From contig NZ_BAEO01000014.1 of NCBI RefSeq assembly GCF_000314995.1, forward strand, positions 40,979-104,978: a stretch of DNA of 64,000 bases, read 5' to 3'. The position numbers were made by a program, and so were the translations under genes. Source of the DNA: Paraglaciecola arctica BSs20135 (GTDB taxonomy: Bacteria > Pseudomonadota > Gammaproteobacteria > Enterobacterales > Alteromonadaceae). The notes beneath the pieces are model-generated. The model made no database searches, was not told the origin of the DNA, and saw only the letters and a list, made by a program, of their open reading frames with translations. Shown here in pieces: positions 33,839 through 43,096 of this stretch. Position 1 is the stretch's first letter. Each line of letters starts with the position of its first letter.

Positions 33839-35542
33839 TTATCGCCCAGCCCTAACTAATCGCACTCTGCCTGCGGTTGATTTGTTTAAAAAATTATCAT
33901 TACCCGTTGCAAAATCAATGGCCCATGCATTCTGAGCTTGTTCATTGTTAAAACCATCAGCACTTGCATCTTGGGTCCAATACCACACAGGTGCAGTTAA
34001 TGAAGCGGTTGTGCTCGGAAAATAATTGGCATCAATCATAGGTGCAGCAGCTCGACCAAGATGTAAGATAGATAATAATTCATTATGTGTAGGCAGGCGC
34101 CAATCCCTAAAGTTACATAAGCCTTGTGAGTTAACCTCAGCGATATATTCTTCTGTGTTGCAGTTAGTTATCGAACAGCTAGTGTTAATACCGTTTTGAT
34201 CACCGTCAAAACTTCCTTCATCGTCACTTTGATACCATGAGTAACTGTGGCTACTGCTGTGTAAAGTCGTATTAAAAGCCGCAGATTTTGACTCCCAAAT
34301 CAAACCAGTAATGTTATCACGCACACAATTCCAAGCTGAGGTCTCATCATCAACTTCATCTCCAATAGCATCTAATCGGGTAAAATCAAAACCTTGTTCT
34401 CCCCTACCGGCTTTCTCAGACAAACCATTAGCATAAATAATATCTTGACCACGTTGACCATCTTGACCCGGGTAATCAGTTTGATAAGTGCTGAATATTT
34501 GCGAATCGCTTGCTTGTAAAATAACCCCAGTATCATTAAGTGCCTGGATCGGTAATGGTTTGATGGTGACAGTTAGACTGTCGTCGACTGAATTCCCCTG
34601 TGCGTCTTCGACTCTTAAAGTAAAAGTAACAGTTTCTGTGTCTGTCACTGCAGGCGCGATAGCGACAGTTTTTAATGCATTGAGATTTTCTATTTGTGGA
34701 TCTTTTTCAAAATCGTTCAACCAAGTCACAAATAAAGGTTCAGATGCTGCCACTGGGGTGCTGGCAATACCGTTTAAATTAATGCTTTCTCCGCTAAATA
34801 CTTGATGGCTGATACCGGCATCCACTTCAGGCAATGTATCTGCAGAACTTAGGATATTTAGGGTCACAGTTTCAATACTTTCAGCCCCTTCTTGATCAGT
34901 AACTGTCATTGCTATAGTTACTGAGTTAGCACCGCCAAGTATAGGAGTGGTAAAAGCCAGACTGTCACCCTGTAAACTAATACCTGTTAATACTGACTCA
35001 CCGGCAGTTTGTTGCCATAAATATGCCGCAATAGGGTTATCTGTATCAGTGCTGTCCGTGTCTGTACTGGCGCTAGCATTTAAGATCACCCTATAACCTG
35101 CAGGAAATTGATTGTGATCTAATCCCTCAAATTGGGTCACTTGTATATCTGCATATGGGGGGATATTCACAGGGTTAACCTGATACACCACTGAATCCTC
35201 GCCTGTGTTGCCGTTGCCATCCGTCACATCAACCGTAAAAGTGTAAGTCAATATATTGGTTGTAACAGGCGCGGTAAAAGTCGCGGTGCCTACACTATTA
35301 TCATTTTGGGTAATAGTGATATTGGGTGTCACTCTCCATGTATAAGTCAAAGTATCAGTCTTACCAGTAGCCTGAGCACTCAAGGTTACTGTGGTTTGTT
35401 CAGCAATGGATTGGTCAGCACCAGCATTGACTAGAACGTTTGGGGTAGGCGTGTCGTTGTCACTATCGAGAGCACTTCCCGAGCAGCCTAGCAAATAAAC
35501 GCCAAGGCACAACACAGTCAAAAAGGATTTATGAAACGTCAT
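33839..35542 (-). CDS. Surface lipoprotein with PKD/cadherin-like repeats and a DUF1566 domain
   Basis: Start taken at ATG 35542; an upstream TTG in frame adds four residues without support. The 567-residue protein has a lipobox (GVYLLGCSG), then three or so Ig/PKD-like repeats (NAGADQSIAEQTTVTLSAQA, DVTDGNGNTGEDSVVYQV, VEDAQGNSVDDSLTVTI), and a C-terminal DUF1566 domain (ITGLIWESKSA, FRDWRLPTHNELLSIL, VRLVRAGR). Predicted to sit on the cell surface, for adhesion or ligand binding. It forms a pair with the smaller DUF1566 gene downstream. Confidence 0.82.
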   Translation of the reverse strand: MTFHKSFLTVLCLGVYLLGCSGSALDSDNDTPTPNVLVNAGADQSIAEQTTVTLSAQATGKTDTLTYTWRVTPNITITQNDNSVGTATFTAPVTTNILTYTFTVDVTDGNGNTGEDSVVYQVNPVNIPPYADIQVTQFEGLDHNQFPAGYRVILNASASTDTDSTDTDNPIAAYLWQQTAGESVLTGISLQGDSLAFTTPILGGANSVTIAMTVTDQEGAESIETVTLNILSSADTLPEVDAGISHQVFSGESINLNGIASTPVAASEPLFVTWLNDFEKDPQIENLNALKTVAIAPAVTDTETVTFTLRVEDAQGNSVDDSLTVTIKPLPIQALNDTGVILQASDSQIFSTYQTDYPGQDGQRGQDIIYANGLSEKAGRGEQGFDFTRLDAIGDEVDDETSAWNCVRDNITGLIWESKSAAFNTTLHSSSHSYSWYQSDDEGSFDGDQNGINTSCSITNCNTEEYIAEVNSQGLCNFRDWRLPTHNELLSILHLGRAAAPMIDANYFPSTTASLTAPVWYWTQDASADGFNNEQAQNAWAIDFATGNDNFLNKSTAGRVRLVRAGR

Positions 35543-35640
35543 AGTAGTAAGCAATCATCTATCTTCTAAAGCAATATATTAGCTAAATCTATGCAGTTAC
35601 TGTACCAGTCGAACGCCGTAAATTTGGCGACTATCAAAGT

Positions 35641-36372
35641 TTATCCAAACAACATAAAAACGAGTGGTAGAACAATGGCGGTGAGTATGCCATTTACACA
35701 TAAGGCCATTGTTGAAAACGCTCCCGTTTTTGCTCCTATCTGATGGGCTCTGGCAGTGCCAATGGCATGGGAAACAGTACCCAAAGCCAAACCTTGCGCC
35801 CGTGAGTCATCACAGCGAGTCAGCTTAAATATGATCTTGCTGAACATCACGCCCAATATGCCAGTGATCACCACAACACCAGCGGCAAGTTCGGGTATAC
35901 CTCCAATAATATTTGTCGTATCCACTGCCAGTGGCGTAGTAATAGACTTAGTCAGCACAGACAATTTAACAGGGTCTGAAAAATCAAATAAGAACAACCA
36001 GCCAATCGCCAATAGTGGAGCAACACATCCACCTATGATAATCACTAACAAACCTTTACTTCCAGCAGCGTAGATTAGTCTAATTTGCTGATACAAAGGA
36101 ATGGCCAATGCAACAGTGACAGGTCCAAGCATCCAGTTTATTGGTCTAACAAATATCAGGTAATCCTGCAGAGGTGTAGCACTCACAACACCTATGCACC
36201 CGATCAAAATAGCGCCAACCACTATCGGATGAAACAAGATGTTGTGAGCGAAATATTTATAAATCCATATCGCTAACCCATACGCAAATAAAGTAATGGT
36301 TATCCACAAGAGTTGTTCTATTGAAACAAGCTGTATAATTGATTGCCAATCCACAGTATTAACTTTCGTCAT
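35641..36372 (-). CDS. lrgB: LrgB-family membrane protein
   Basis: A 243-residue protein with about seven membrane helices and LrgB hallmarks: HPIVVGAILIG, GPVTVALAIPLY, SITTPLAVDTTNIIGG and GTVSHAIGTARA. The LrgAB/CidAB systems act in murein hydrolase control or in pyruvate and other small-molecule transport, depending on the species. Its start overlaps lrgA by 14 bases, which indicates a coupled operon. Confidence 0.9.
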   Translation of the reverse strand: MTKVNTVDWQSIIQLVSIEQLLWITITLFAYGLAIWIYKYFAHNILFHPIVVGAILIGCIGVVSATPLQDYLIFVRPINWMLGPVTVALAIPLYQQIRLIYAAGSKGLLVIIIGGCVAPLLAIGWLFLFDFSDPVKLSVLTKSITTPLAVDTTNIIGGIPELAAGVVVITGILGVMFSKIIFKLTRCDDSRAQGLALGTVSHAIGTARAHQIGAKTGAFSTMALCVNGILTAIVLPLVFMLFG

Positions 36373-36754
36373 CTTGACTGACTGATTGATTCGAATGCCC
36401 GAAAAACCGTTGCCCTAGCCAAGATGTTAGATATAAGCTAATAAAAGTACTGAACATAATGGCAAACAAAAATAACCATAAGTTGTTACCCAACTGTTCA
36501 GCATAAAACCATGCAGCTACCAAAGGGGGAATAAAAAACAAAGATAAATGTCGTAAGCAAAATTGACTGACATATTCTAGGGGTTTGGGCACACGCCCCA
36601 AACAAAGTAGCCCCATAAATAATAACAATAAGCCCAACAAAGCTGCAGGCAAAGCAATATAGTGACTTAACCAAAAGCCCAAAAACCAAAATAAAATTAA
36701 GGTTATAAAAGCCAGAGTTGAATTTACAACATCACTTTTTGAGATTCTTGGCAT
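36359..36754 (-). CDS. lrgA: LrgA/CidA-family holin-like membrane protein
   Basis: A 131-residue protein with four membrane helices. It contains ALPAALLGLLLLFMGLLCLG and CLRHLSLFFIPPLVAAWFYA, matching the LrgA/CidA pattern. It works with LrgB. The pair follows the prsR gene by 26 bases on the same strand, so control by or co-transcription with the PrsK/PrsR system is possible. Confidence 0.88.
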   Translation of the reverse strand: MPRISKSDVVNSTLAFITLILFWFLGFWLSHYIALPAALLGLLLLFMGLLCLGRVPKPLEYVSQFCLRHLSLFFIPPLVAAWFYAEQLGNNLWLFLFAIMFSTFISLYLTSWLGQRFFGHSNQSVSQDDES

Positions 36755-36780
36755 TATAAACTCAACTCAATCAATTGTGG

Positions 36781-38139
36781 TTAGCTGCCAGTTTTGACAT
36801 CTTCTAAATGATATTTTTCAATAAGTGAATACAAAGTAGGTCGCGTTACCCCTAAGAGCTCAGCGGTTTTAGACATATTATGTTCTGCCACTAAAAAGGC
36901 ATTACGTATAGCACGACTTTCAGCAAGCTCTCTGACTTCTCGTAAATTGAGTGTGTCAATAATAGGCCCATCATCTCGCAACAATAAGCTCAAATCCTCA
37001 GCCTGAATATGGCTACCTTCCGCCATTATCACTGCAGATTTGAGTTTGTTTTGAAGTTCTCGAATATTGCCCGGCCATTTATGCTGTTTCATGGCCTTAA
37101 TCGCTGAGTCACTGAAACCTTTTATTTTGGTTTTAAATTCCTCATTGTATTGCACCAAAAAGGTCTTGGCCAATAACACCACATCATTGTCACGCTCTCG
37201 AAGGGGCGGGATAATGATGCTAATTTCACCTACTCGATAGAATAAATCTTCACGGAAAGTCTGGTCTGCCACCATAGCTGGAATATCTCGGTGAGTAGCG
37301 CAAATCACTCGGATATTCACAGGTATTTCAGTTCGCCCTCCCACTCGTTCAATAACTCGCTCTTGTAAAAAACGCAACATTTTGGCTTGTAAACCAATAG
37401 GCATGTCACCAATTTCATCTAAAAATAAAGTACCGTCTTGAGCGGTTTCAATCTTGCCAGGTGTGGTTTTACTAGCGCCAGTAAATGCCCCTTTTTCATA
37501 ACCAAAAAGTTCACTTTCAAGCAAGTTCTCAGGGATGGATGCACAGTTAATGGCCACAAAAGCGTTATCTTTACGCAGGCTGTGCTCATGAATACTACGA
37601 GCAAATACTTCTTTACCGGTGCCACTTTCACCGAGTAATAAGGTACTGATATCTGTAAGTGCGATACGTTCGGCTTTTCTACTCGCCGCTAAAATCCCTT
37701 CACTTTGGCCTATTATCTTGTCCATTGAAGGTGCTACTTCAGCCAAATGGCGATTTTCCAATTCTAAATTAAAAAGGTTAATCGCGCGGCTAACCAATAT
37801 TTGAATGGTGTCTGAGTCTATTGGTTTTTGGTAAAAATCATAGGCGCCTAAATTCACCGCTTTTAAGGCATTTTTTTTGTCATTGTTGCCGGTTACTACT
37901 ATGACTTTAGTTTGTGGTGCTAAGGCTAAAATTTCTTCTAGAGTAGCTAATCCTTCCGTTGCATTACTTGGATCCGGTGGTAAACCTAGATCTAGTGTGA
38001 CTACCTTAGGCTCAAAACGCCGCAACTGTGCTATAGCTGAGGTTCGATCTTCCGCAAAAATAACCTCGTAGCCTGAAAAGCTCCACTTTAATTGTTTTTG
38101 TATCCCTAAATCGTCATCGACGACTAAAATCTTATCCAT
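36781..38139 (-). CDS. prsR: PrsR-like sigma-54-dependent response regulator
   Basis: A 452-residue regulator: a receiver domain (about 1-120, ILVVDDDLGI, phospho-acceptor Asp in VVTLDLGLPP), an AAA+ sigma-54 activator domain (GESGTGKEV Walker A, KGAFTGA loop contacting sigma-54) and a Fis-type HTH (MSKTAELLGVTRPTLYSLIE). It is adjacent to a PrsK-type kinase and matches PrsR of the PEP-CTERM/exosortase regulatory pair. It should activate sigma-54 promoters; in other species targets include exopolysaccharide and PEP-CTERM genes, none of which are in this window. Confidence 0.87.
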   Translation of the reverse strand: MDKILVVDDDLGIQKQLKWSFSGYEVIFAEDRTSAIAQLRRFEPKVVTLDLGLPPDPSNATEGLATLEEILALAPQTKVIVVTGNNDKKNALKAVNLGAYDFYQKPIDSDTIQILVSRAINLFNLELENRHLAEVAPSMDKIIGQSEGILAASRKAERIALTDISTLLLGESGTGKEVFARSIHEHSLRKDNAFVAINCASIPENLLESELFGYEKGAFTGASKTTPGKIETAQDGTLFLDEIGDMPIGLQAKMLRFLQERVIERVGGRTEIPVNIRVICATHRDIPAMVADQTFREDLFYRVGEISIIIPPLRERDNDVVLLAKTFLVQYNEEFKTKIKGFSDSAIKAMKQHKWPGNIRELQNKLKSAVIMAEGSHIQAEDLSLLLRDDGPIIDTLNLREVRELAESRAIRNAFLVAEHNMSKTAELLGVTRPTLYSLIEKYHLEDVKTGS

Positions 38140-38169
38140 GTCTCAAAACCCTTTGCCCTTTGCATTTTG

Positions 38170-38532
38170 CTAGTTGGTTGGAATCCGCAATGTAAAAGTT
38201 GTACCAAGTTGCAGTGTACTTTGCACCAGCAACTGACCACCAATTTTTTCTAAATAGGCTTTAGCATCAAACGCCCCTATGCCCATCCCAGCGTTGCCTT
38301 TTGTTGTATCAAAAGGTTTGTACAAACGTGTGCGAATAAAATCTTCGCTCATACCACACCCGCTGTCTACTATATTGATCAACATATGTCTTTCATCGGC
38401 AGATAAATCTATCACGATTTCAACTTTACCATCATCATGGGTTGCTTGTTGTGCATTACTAATTAGATGGTACATAACATTACTAAATTTATCGTTATCT
38501 AAAACCACAGGTGTTTCACTGTTAACTATCAC
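38170..38532 (-). CDS. PrsK C-terminal ATPase part, separated by a frameshift
   Basis: This frame encodes the HATPase domain of the kinase: N-box NVMYHLISNAQQATHDDG, G1 DSGCGMSE, and a C-terminus ending FTLRIPTN. The nominal ATG at 38532 is internal: the same frame stays open upstream to the A7 run at 38630-38636, where it would join the N-terminal part. It is therefore the 3' portion of prsK, not an independent gene. The functional state depends on whether the frameshift is real. Confidence 0.85.
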   Translation of the reverse strand: MIVNSETPVVLDNDKFSNVMYHLISNAQQATHDDGKVEIVIDLSADERHMLINIVDSGCGMSEDFIRTRLYKPFDTTKGNAGMGIGAFDAKAYLEKIGGQLLVQSTLQLGTTFTLRIPTN

Positions 38533-38617
38533 ACTAGGTGTAGGTAAATAGGATGCACATTTTTGTTCAACAACTTGTATAACACTTTCTGATAATGTGA
38601 CTAAGCTATCGGTACCA

Positions 38618-40189
38618 TTATGTAAGGTGTTTTTTTCTAGTCAATTGACGAAGCATTTTGTCCATTCTAGCTTTGGTATGATGCAATGTTTCGAAGGTAT
38701 CTTCAATAAACTCAGGGTTATCTTTATGCTGTTCGGCATTACTCAAAATAAGACCAATTTGCGCCAACACATTTTTTAAATCATGCACAACGAAGGCCGA
38801 CATCCGTGTAAAGGCAGCAAATTGTGCATTTTCAGCGAGTTCTTGTGCTGCTTGATGATGAAACAAAAAGTTTGAAATTTGTGCATTTACTGCAGTCAAA
38901 TAATCCCTTAACTCCCAATTGAGTCTTTTACTAGTGTTATCGGAACCTAGCATAATCACCATACCCCAGAATTTTTCGTCTTTATAAATAGGGATCACTA
39001 GCTGGAAGGAAACACCGTTCAATAGGGCATGATTAACCTTTAGATTTTCATAAATATAGGGCCGTGTTCTAAGCTCTTCAATATCAATTATCCAATTTTT
39101 AGTTTTAAAAAATTCGGAAAACACTAACAACACAGTTTGTTCATCTTTACTTAAATCAGGTTTCTCAATATTTGCCAAAACCTTCAGTTCGCCATTTTGT
39201 GCTTGAATAAAACAACCCGTTTGGTAGTCAACTGCCTGAGTTAGCCCTCGTAAAGCCGTTGCATATACATTTTCGTCTGACTCTTTGGTATTAAGGCAAT
39301 GTGTTAACTTTAACCATTCATGTCGATAGTCAAATTGATTGGCAAAAAAGTGTTTAGTAATAAACACCTTGATTTTTGTCCGAAAACTCAAAGAAAGAAA
39401 CAATGCCACTAATAGTGCTAAAGACAGGGCGATCAATACTACTTGAATAGTCGCTCCCCATTGTCCGCCTAAGTATTTAACCAGATAACCAAGCATAGCC
39501 ATAATGAATAAATACCCGCCGGCTACCATCAGTAAAGTGCTATGCATCACTATGTCTCTAGATATATATATTTCTACCCCCCAATTTTTGACTCGCCTTA
39601 TAGCCAAGACTAAAAATGGGATCATAGCTGAATAAATGTAACCTCTAGCAGCGATGTAATTAATGTGAATTTGTTCAACCATCAAAGCATTAGCGAAAGT
39701 GACAAACTCAAAAACACTGATGACAGCCAGATATAATACTAAAGGTTTTAACGCCCACCTATTGTCACCTGCCTGACGATATATAACTTCAAGTAAGACA
39801 AGCACTTGCAAGGCAATCACAGTCTGGAGAAGAAAGGTCCATGATTCTTTATGAACCCCTAAGTAGGGTAATGCTATCGCAGTAATCGGCAAAGCCAATA
39901 TCAGCAAGGTTTCTTTTCGGCTTAATACTTCAATAATATTAGTAAAATTATCTTTTAAGCATGAAGCCAAAAAAAGTAACCAAAAGAAACTTTTGATATT
40001 ATCGAAAAGTAGTAATTTTTCGATAGAAAGTGGGGTGAAGATGAACGGTGCGATAGACCATAAACATGTCGCTCCTGTGGCTAAAACCAACAGATACTTT
40101 GCTAACCCTGACTTTCGAACTGTTAATAACAGCAGTAAAAGAAAGGCGTAACCAATAGCACTAATTGCATAACCAACGGTTGCGATCAT
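38618..40189 (-). CDS. prsK: PrsK-like histidine kinase, N-terminal part (frameshifted)
   Basis: 523 residues: about eight membrane helices (1-290), a GAF-like domain (about 320-440) and the phospho-acceptor H-box (FTRMSAFVVHDLKNVLAQ), matching PrsK of the PEP-CTERM system. After QLTRKK the frame leaves the kinase and stops at 38618. Removing one base from the seven A (minus strand, 38630-38636) lets it continue as NTLHNGTDSLVTLSESVIQ and into the ATPase domain. As given, the protein would have no ATP-binding part and could not autophosphorylate. Explanations are a sequencing error, true loss, or slippage at the homopolymer. The gene lies 10 bases after the KAS III gene and precedes prsR. Confidence 0.88.
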   Translation of the reverse strand: MIATVGYAISAIGYAFLLLLLLTVRKSGLAKYLLVLATGATCLWSIAPFIFTPLSIEKLLLFDNIKSFFWLLFLASCLKDNFTNIIEVLSRKETLLILALPITAIALPYLGVHKESWTFLLQTVIALQVLVLLEVIYRQAGDNRWALKPLVLYLAVISVFEFVTFANALMVEQIHINYIAARGYIYSAMIPFLVLAIRRVKNWGVEIYISRDIVMHSTLLMVAGGYLFIMAMLGYLVKYLGGQWGATIQVVLIALSLALLVALFLSLSFRTKIKVFITKHFFANQFDYRHEWLKLTHCLNTKESDENVYATALRGLTQAVDYQTGCFIQAQNGELKVLANIEKPDLSKDEQTVLLVFSEFFKTKNWIIDIEELRTRPYIYENLKVNHALLNGVSFQLVIPIYKDEKFWGMVIMLGSDNTSKRLNWELRDYLTAVNAQISNFLFHHQAAQELAENAQFAAFTRMSAFVVHDLKNVLAQIGLILSNAEQHKDNPEFIEDTFETLHHTKARMDKMLRQLTRKKHLT

Positions 40190-40199
40190 ATCTTGCTCT

Positions 40200-41324
40200 T
40201 TATCGTTTTTTTAATACTAAGCTGCCAATCGAATATCCAGCCCCAAACGAACAAAGTAAACCAACATCACCTGATTGTAAGTCTTTGTGATGAAGATAAA
40301 ACGCGATAATTGAACCAGCAGAAGCGGTATTAGCGAAGGTATCTAAGACTATTGGAGCTTCTTCTAAGGTCGGTTGTCTGTCGAGCAATTTACGGCTTAT
40401 CAGAGTATTCATATTGATATTGGCTTGATGCAACCACCACCTTGAAACATCATTAGAACCGAGCTGATGACGGGCTAAATGCTCAGAAATATGCTCCACA
40501 GCCATAGGACAGACTTCTTTAAATACTTTACGTCCCTCTTGATGAAAAAGTTTATCCGCGGCAAAGGGATCAACGTCATTAGCACGGCTAACATAGCCAA
40601 AATTTGAGCGAATATTATTTGAGTATTGGGTAACGGCCTTAGTGCTCATGATTTCAAAAACATGTTCTGAATCTGCAGTATCGGCGCTTTCAATTACCAT
40701 AGCAGTCGCCACATCACCAAAGATAAAATGGCTATCACGATCACAATAGTTAACTTGCGGCGAGGTTAATTCTGGATTAATCACTAACACCGTCTTAGCC
40801 GTACCGGCAGTAACCATTTCATAGGCACGATGTAGGGCGAAAGTCGCTGCCGAGCAAGCCACTAACATATCAAAAGCAAAACCTTTAATCCCTAAAGCGC
40901 CTTGCACTTCAATTGCCAATGCAGGATAAGAGCGTTGCGTGTAAGCACAAGCCACAATCACAACGTCAATATCTTCAGGTCTTTTATTTGCCGATTTTAA
41001 AGCGTCTCTGGCCGCATGGAGTGCCATTTCGGCTTGATCAGATATTTCTTCATCTAAACGCTCTGGAATACTTGGACGCATCCTGTCAATGTCTAAGATG
41101 CCATCTTTCACGTAGACGTAACGACTCTTGATACCCGAGGCTTTTTCGATAAATTCAGCACTTGAAAGTGGTTTAGGTTTAAGTTCACCTTGTTCAATCG
41201 CTAATTTATGTTGCTGGTTAAACTGTTCAGCATAAGCATTATATGCGATGACCAGTTCTTCATTACTAATGCTGTGGTCGGGTTTCCATAAACCAGAACC
41301 GCTAATTACTACAGAAGATGTCAT
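40200..41324 (-). CDS. Beta-ketoacyl-ACP synthase III-like enzyme
   Basis: A 374-residue thiolase-fold condensing enzyme. The Cys-His-Asn triad is visible: Cys in DMLVACSAATFA, His in RWWLHQANINM and Asn in DTFANTASAG. GSGLWKPDHSISNEELV at the start and the N-terminal insertion are typical of FabH-like proteins outside the core fatty-acid cluster. It would condense an acyl-CoA with malonyl-ACP, but the exact substrates are unknown. It is the first gene of a likely unit with prsK, prsR and lrgAB. Confidence 0.85.
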   Translation of the reverse strand: MTSSVVISGSGLWKPDHSISNEELVIAYNAYAEQFNQQHKLAIEQGELKPKPLSSAEFIEKASGIKSRYVYVKDGILDIDRMRPSIPERLDEEISDQAEMALHAARDALKSANKRPEDIDVVIVACAYTQRSYPALAIEVQGALGIKGFAFDMLVACSAATFALHRAYEMVTAGTAKTVLVINPELTSPQVNYCDRDSHFIFGDVATAMVIESADTADSEHVFEIMSTKAVTQYSNNIRSNFGYVSRANDVDPFAADKLFHQEGRKVFKEVCPMAVEHISEHLARHQLGSNDVSRWWLHQANINMNTLISRKLLDRQPTLEEAPIVLDTFANTASAGSIIAFYLHHKDLQSGDVGLLCSFGAGYSIGSLVLKKR

Positions 41325-41404
41325 GTAAAGTCCTAACTAATAACAAATTAGACCACAAGACTAATATTTATGTGGCTCAGATCTAGTTAGCTTATCGGTT
41401 TGCA

Positions 41405-41434
41405 ATAAAAAAGTCAGCTTCAAGCTGACTTTTT
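41405..41434 (-). terminator. Intrinsic terminator after the sigma-factor cluster
   Basis: Stem aagtcagctt/aagctgactt (41411-41431) with A-run on one side and T-run on the other. It can work in both directions; here it ends the cluster whose last gene stops at 41458 on the minus strand. Confidence 0.85.
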
Positions 41435-41457
41435 ACTCTAATAAGTTTGTTGCCTAA

Positions 41458-42396
41458 TTAAAATAAATAAGTCTTGGCAGCTGTTAACAATTTATCTTTG
41501 TTAGATTTTCCGGTCACACAAGCTTGTATATCTTTGTGTTTGAATACATAAACCTTGTCGTGTGAACCAATCACACTGTCATTGTCCGCGTCGACAAAGT
41601 CAGACAATAAAAATGTCACATTTTCATCATCTGATAATGACCTAAGGCCAGCACCATAACGGCACAACATGTTACCTATAGTGTCTTCAAATAGCGATAA
41701 AGACTCTTTATATATCTTCTGATTAACAGCTTGGCGCTTCGCTACTTCCTGATTTCGTTCAGTTTCCAAATCACTACGAAACTTTTCTAATTCTCTAGTT
41801 TTAGATTCAAGCTTAGCGACTTCTTTGTTGAGTTCATTTTGGCGTTTTTCAATCTCTTTACGACGCTGAGTATCGGCATTACGTTTTTCAAACTCCAAGT
41901 CTCTGCGTGTCCGGTCGTATTCGCGTTTTTCCCAACCTAACTCTCGTTGCTCCTCGCTTAAATCACGCATTTTGTCGCTTAGTTCATCATCATAATGCTC
42001 GCCGTGCTCCACAATACTCATAACCATTCTTTCAATTTCATTTTCATCAATATCGATTTCAATTCGGCCTCCATTAGTATTAGGGGCAGTTGGAGCAATA
42101 GGGATACTATTCATTAACCCTTTCAAATCAAAACCAAAAAAATTACCACCGTGCCTGCCGCTATCTATTTCAAAGACCACACCTTGGTCGGCAAGGTAAA
42201 AAACCGATTCGGCACGAAAACGAATATTTTTGTTTGAACTTTGCTGTTTTAATGTCGCTTGTAAAATATTCAGCATAATACCTACTTCATTACGCACTTC
42301 TTTTATATTGGTTTCATTACTTTTAGCTTGTAGCGGACTGATAGCTAAACTACTAAAGGCCAGCGCCAATAAGGTCTTTCTAATTAATAAAGTCAT
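41458..42396 (-). CDS. Secreted coiled-coil protein of the sigma-factor cluster
   Basis: Start set at ATG 42396, preceded by GAGG; the in-frame upstream start at 42444 has no support. The 312-residue protein has a signal peptide (LLALAFSSLAISPLQA), a globular part, and a long charged coiled coil (about 150-230, repeats such as RRKEIEKRQNELNKE). The C-terminal part (about 235-312) carries two cysteines. Family not recognised. It is the third gene after the ECF sigma factor and its anti-sigma, so it is probably a periplasmic sensor or effector of that system. Confidence 0.72.
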   Translation of the reverse strand: MTLLIRKTLLALAFSSLAISPLQAKSNETNIKEVRNEVGIMLNILQATLKQQSSNKNIRFRAESVFYLADQGVVFEIDSGRHGGNFFGFDLKGLMNSIPIAPTAPNTNGGRIEIDIDENEIERMVMSIVEHGEHYDDELSDKMRDLSEEQRELGWEKREYDRTRRDLEFEKRNADTQRRKEIEKRQNELNKEVAKLESKTRELEKFRSDLETERNQEVAKRQAVNQKIYKESLSLFEDTIGNMLCRYGAGLRSLSDDENVTFLLSDFVDADNDSVIGSHDKVYVFKHKDIQACVTGKSNKDKLLTAAKTYLF

Positions 42397-42406
42397 GATT
42401 ACATCC

Positions 42407-43096
42407 TCATTCGTTAATGGTGCCAATTTGGTCAGGCTTGGCATAAATATCTTGTTGTAACTTGTTTAATTGGCGCGCATAAAATAGTTGATCGTCGCCA
42501 CGTTGTTCGTTGACATATTTAATCAGTTCGGCAAAGTCCTCACGTCTCTCTTTGCGACTGGCTCCGAGCAAATATTGGGTCAGCTGTGTACTGGTATCCA
42601 TTTGTTGTTTGCTCATAGCCTGGGTGTATTCTGTTAACGCCAGCTGTTGAACTTGTTGAAACTCTGCTAATCGCTCATCCACTAACCTGTCGATTTCCTG
42701 GGTACTTTGCTTATCGGAAAAACTAATGGTCATGGCTCCGTCTTCCATACGCACTTGTAACCCCGTCAACACCATCACAATGGCTAACATAGAAGTGGCA
42801 AAAGATAGTGTTGGTAAACCTTGCCATTGCCACCACTTCGCTTTTTGTGGCATATCAAAGGTGCTTTCTCTATTCCAATTAGGGACTTCATTGCTATGGT
42901 AGTGTTCACTTTGCACAGCAAAGATATTGTAGGTCTCCACTTGCTTGGCAAAACCTTCGTCTTGCAGACAACGTTGCTCAAATTCATGCTGCTGAGACTC
43001 ACTAAGTTGTTCCTCAACCCAAAGCCCCAATAACTGCTCGTTACTTAATCTAGATTTATTCAAGTTATCCCCCAACTGTGATTCATGTTTAGGCAT
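42407..43096 (-). CDS. Putative anti-sigma factor with one membrane helix
   Basis: A 229-residue protein. A cytosolic N-terminus (about 1-85, LSNEQLLGLWVEEQLSESQ) resembles anti-sigma N-termini by position and charge, followed by one transmembrane helix (about 93-110, LSFATSMLAIVMVLTGLQV) and a helical periplasmic part. Its start overlaps the sigma-factor gene by 8 bases, the usual sign of an anti-sigma factor. No zinc-binding HxxxCxxC motif is seen, so it is not a ZAS-type. The function is inferred from position. Confidence 0.72.
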   Translation of the reverse strand: MPKHESQLGDNLNKSRLSNEQLLGLWVEEQLSESQQHEFEQRCLQDEGFAKQVETYNIFAVQSEHYHSNEVPNWNRESTFDMPQKAKWWQWQGLPTLSFATSMLAIVMVLTGLQVRMEDGAMTISFSDKQSTQEIDRLVDERLAEFQQVQQLALTEYTQAMSKQQMDTSTQLTQYLLGASRKERREDFAELIKYVNEQRGDDQLFYARQLNKLQQDIYAKPDQIGTINE

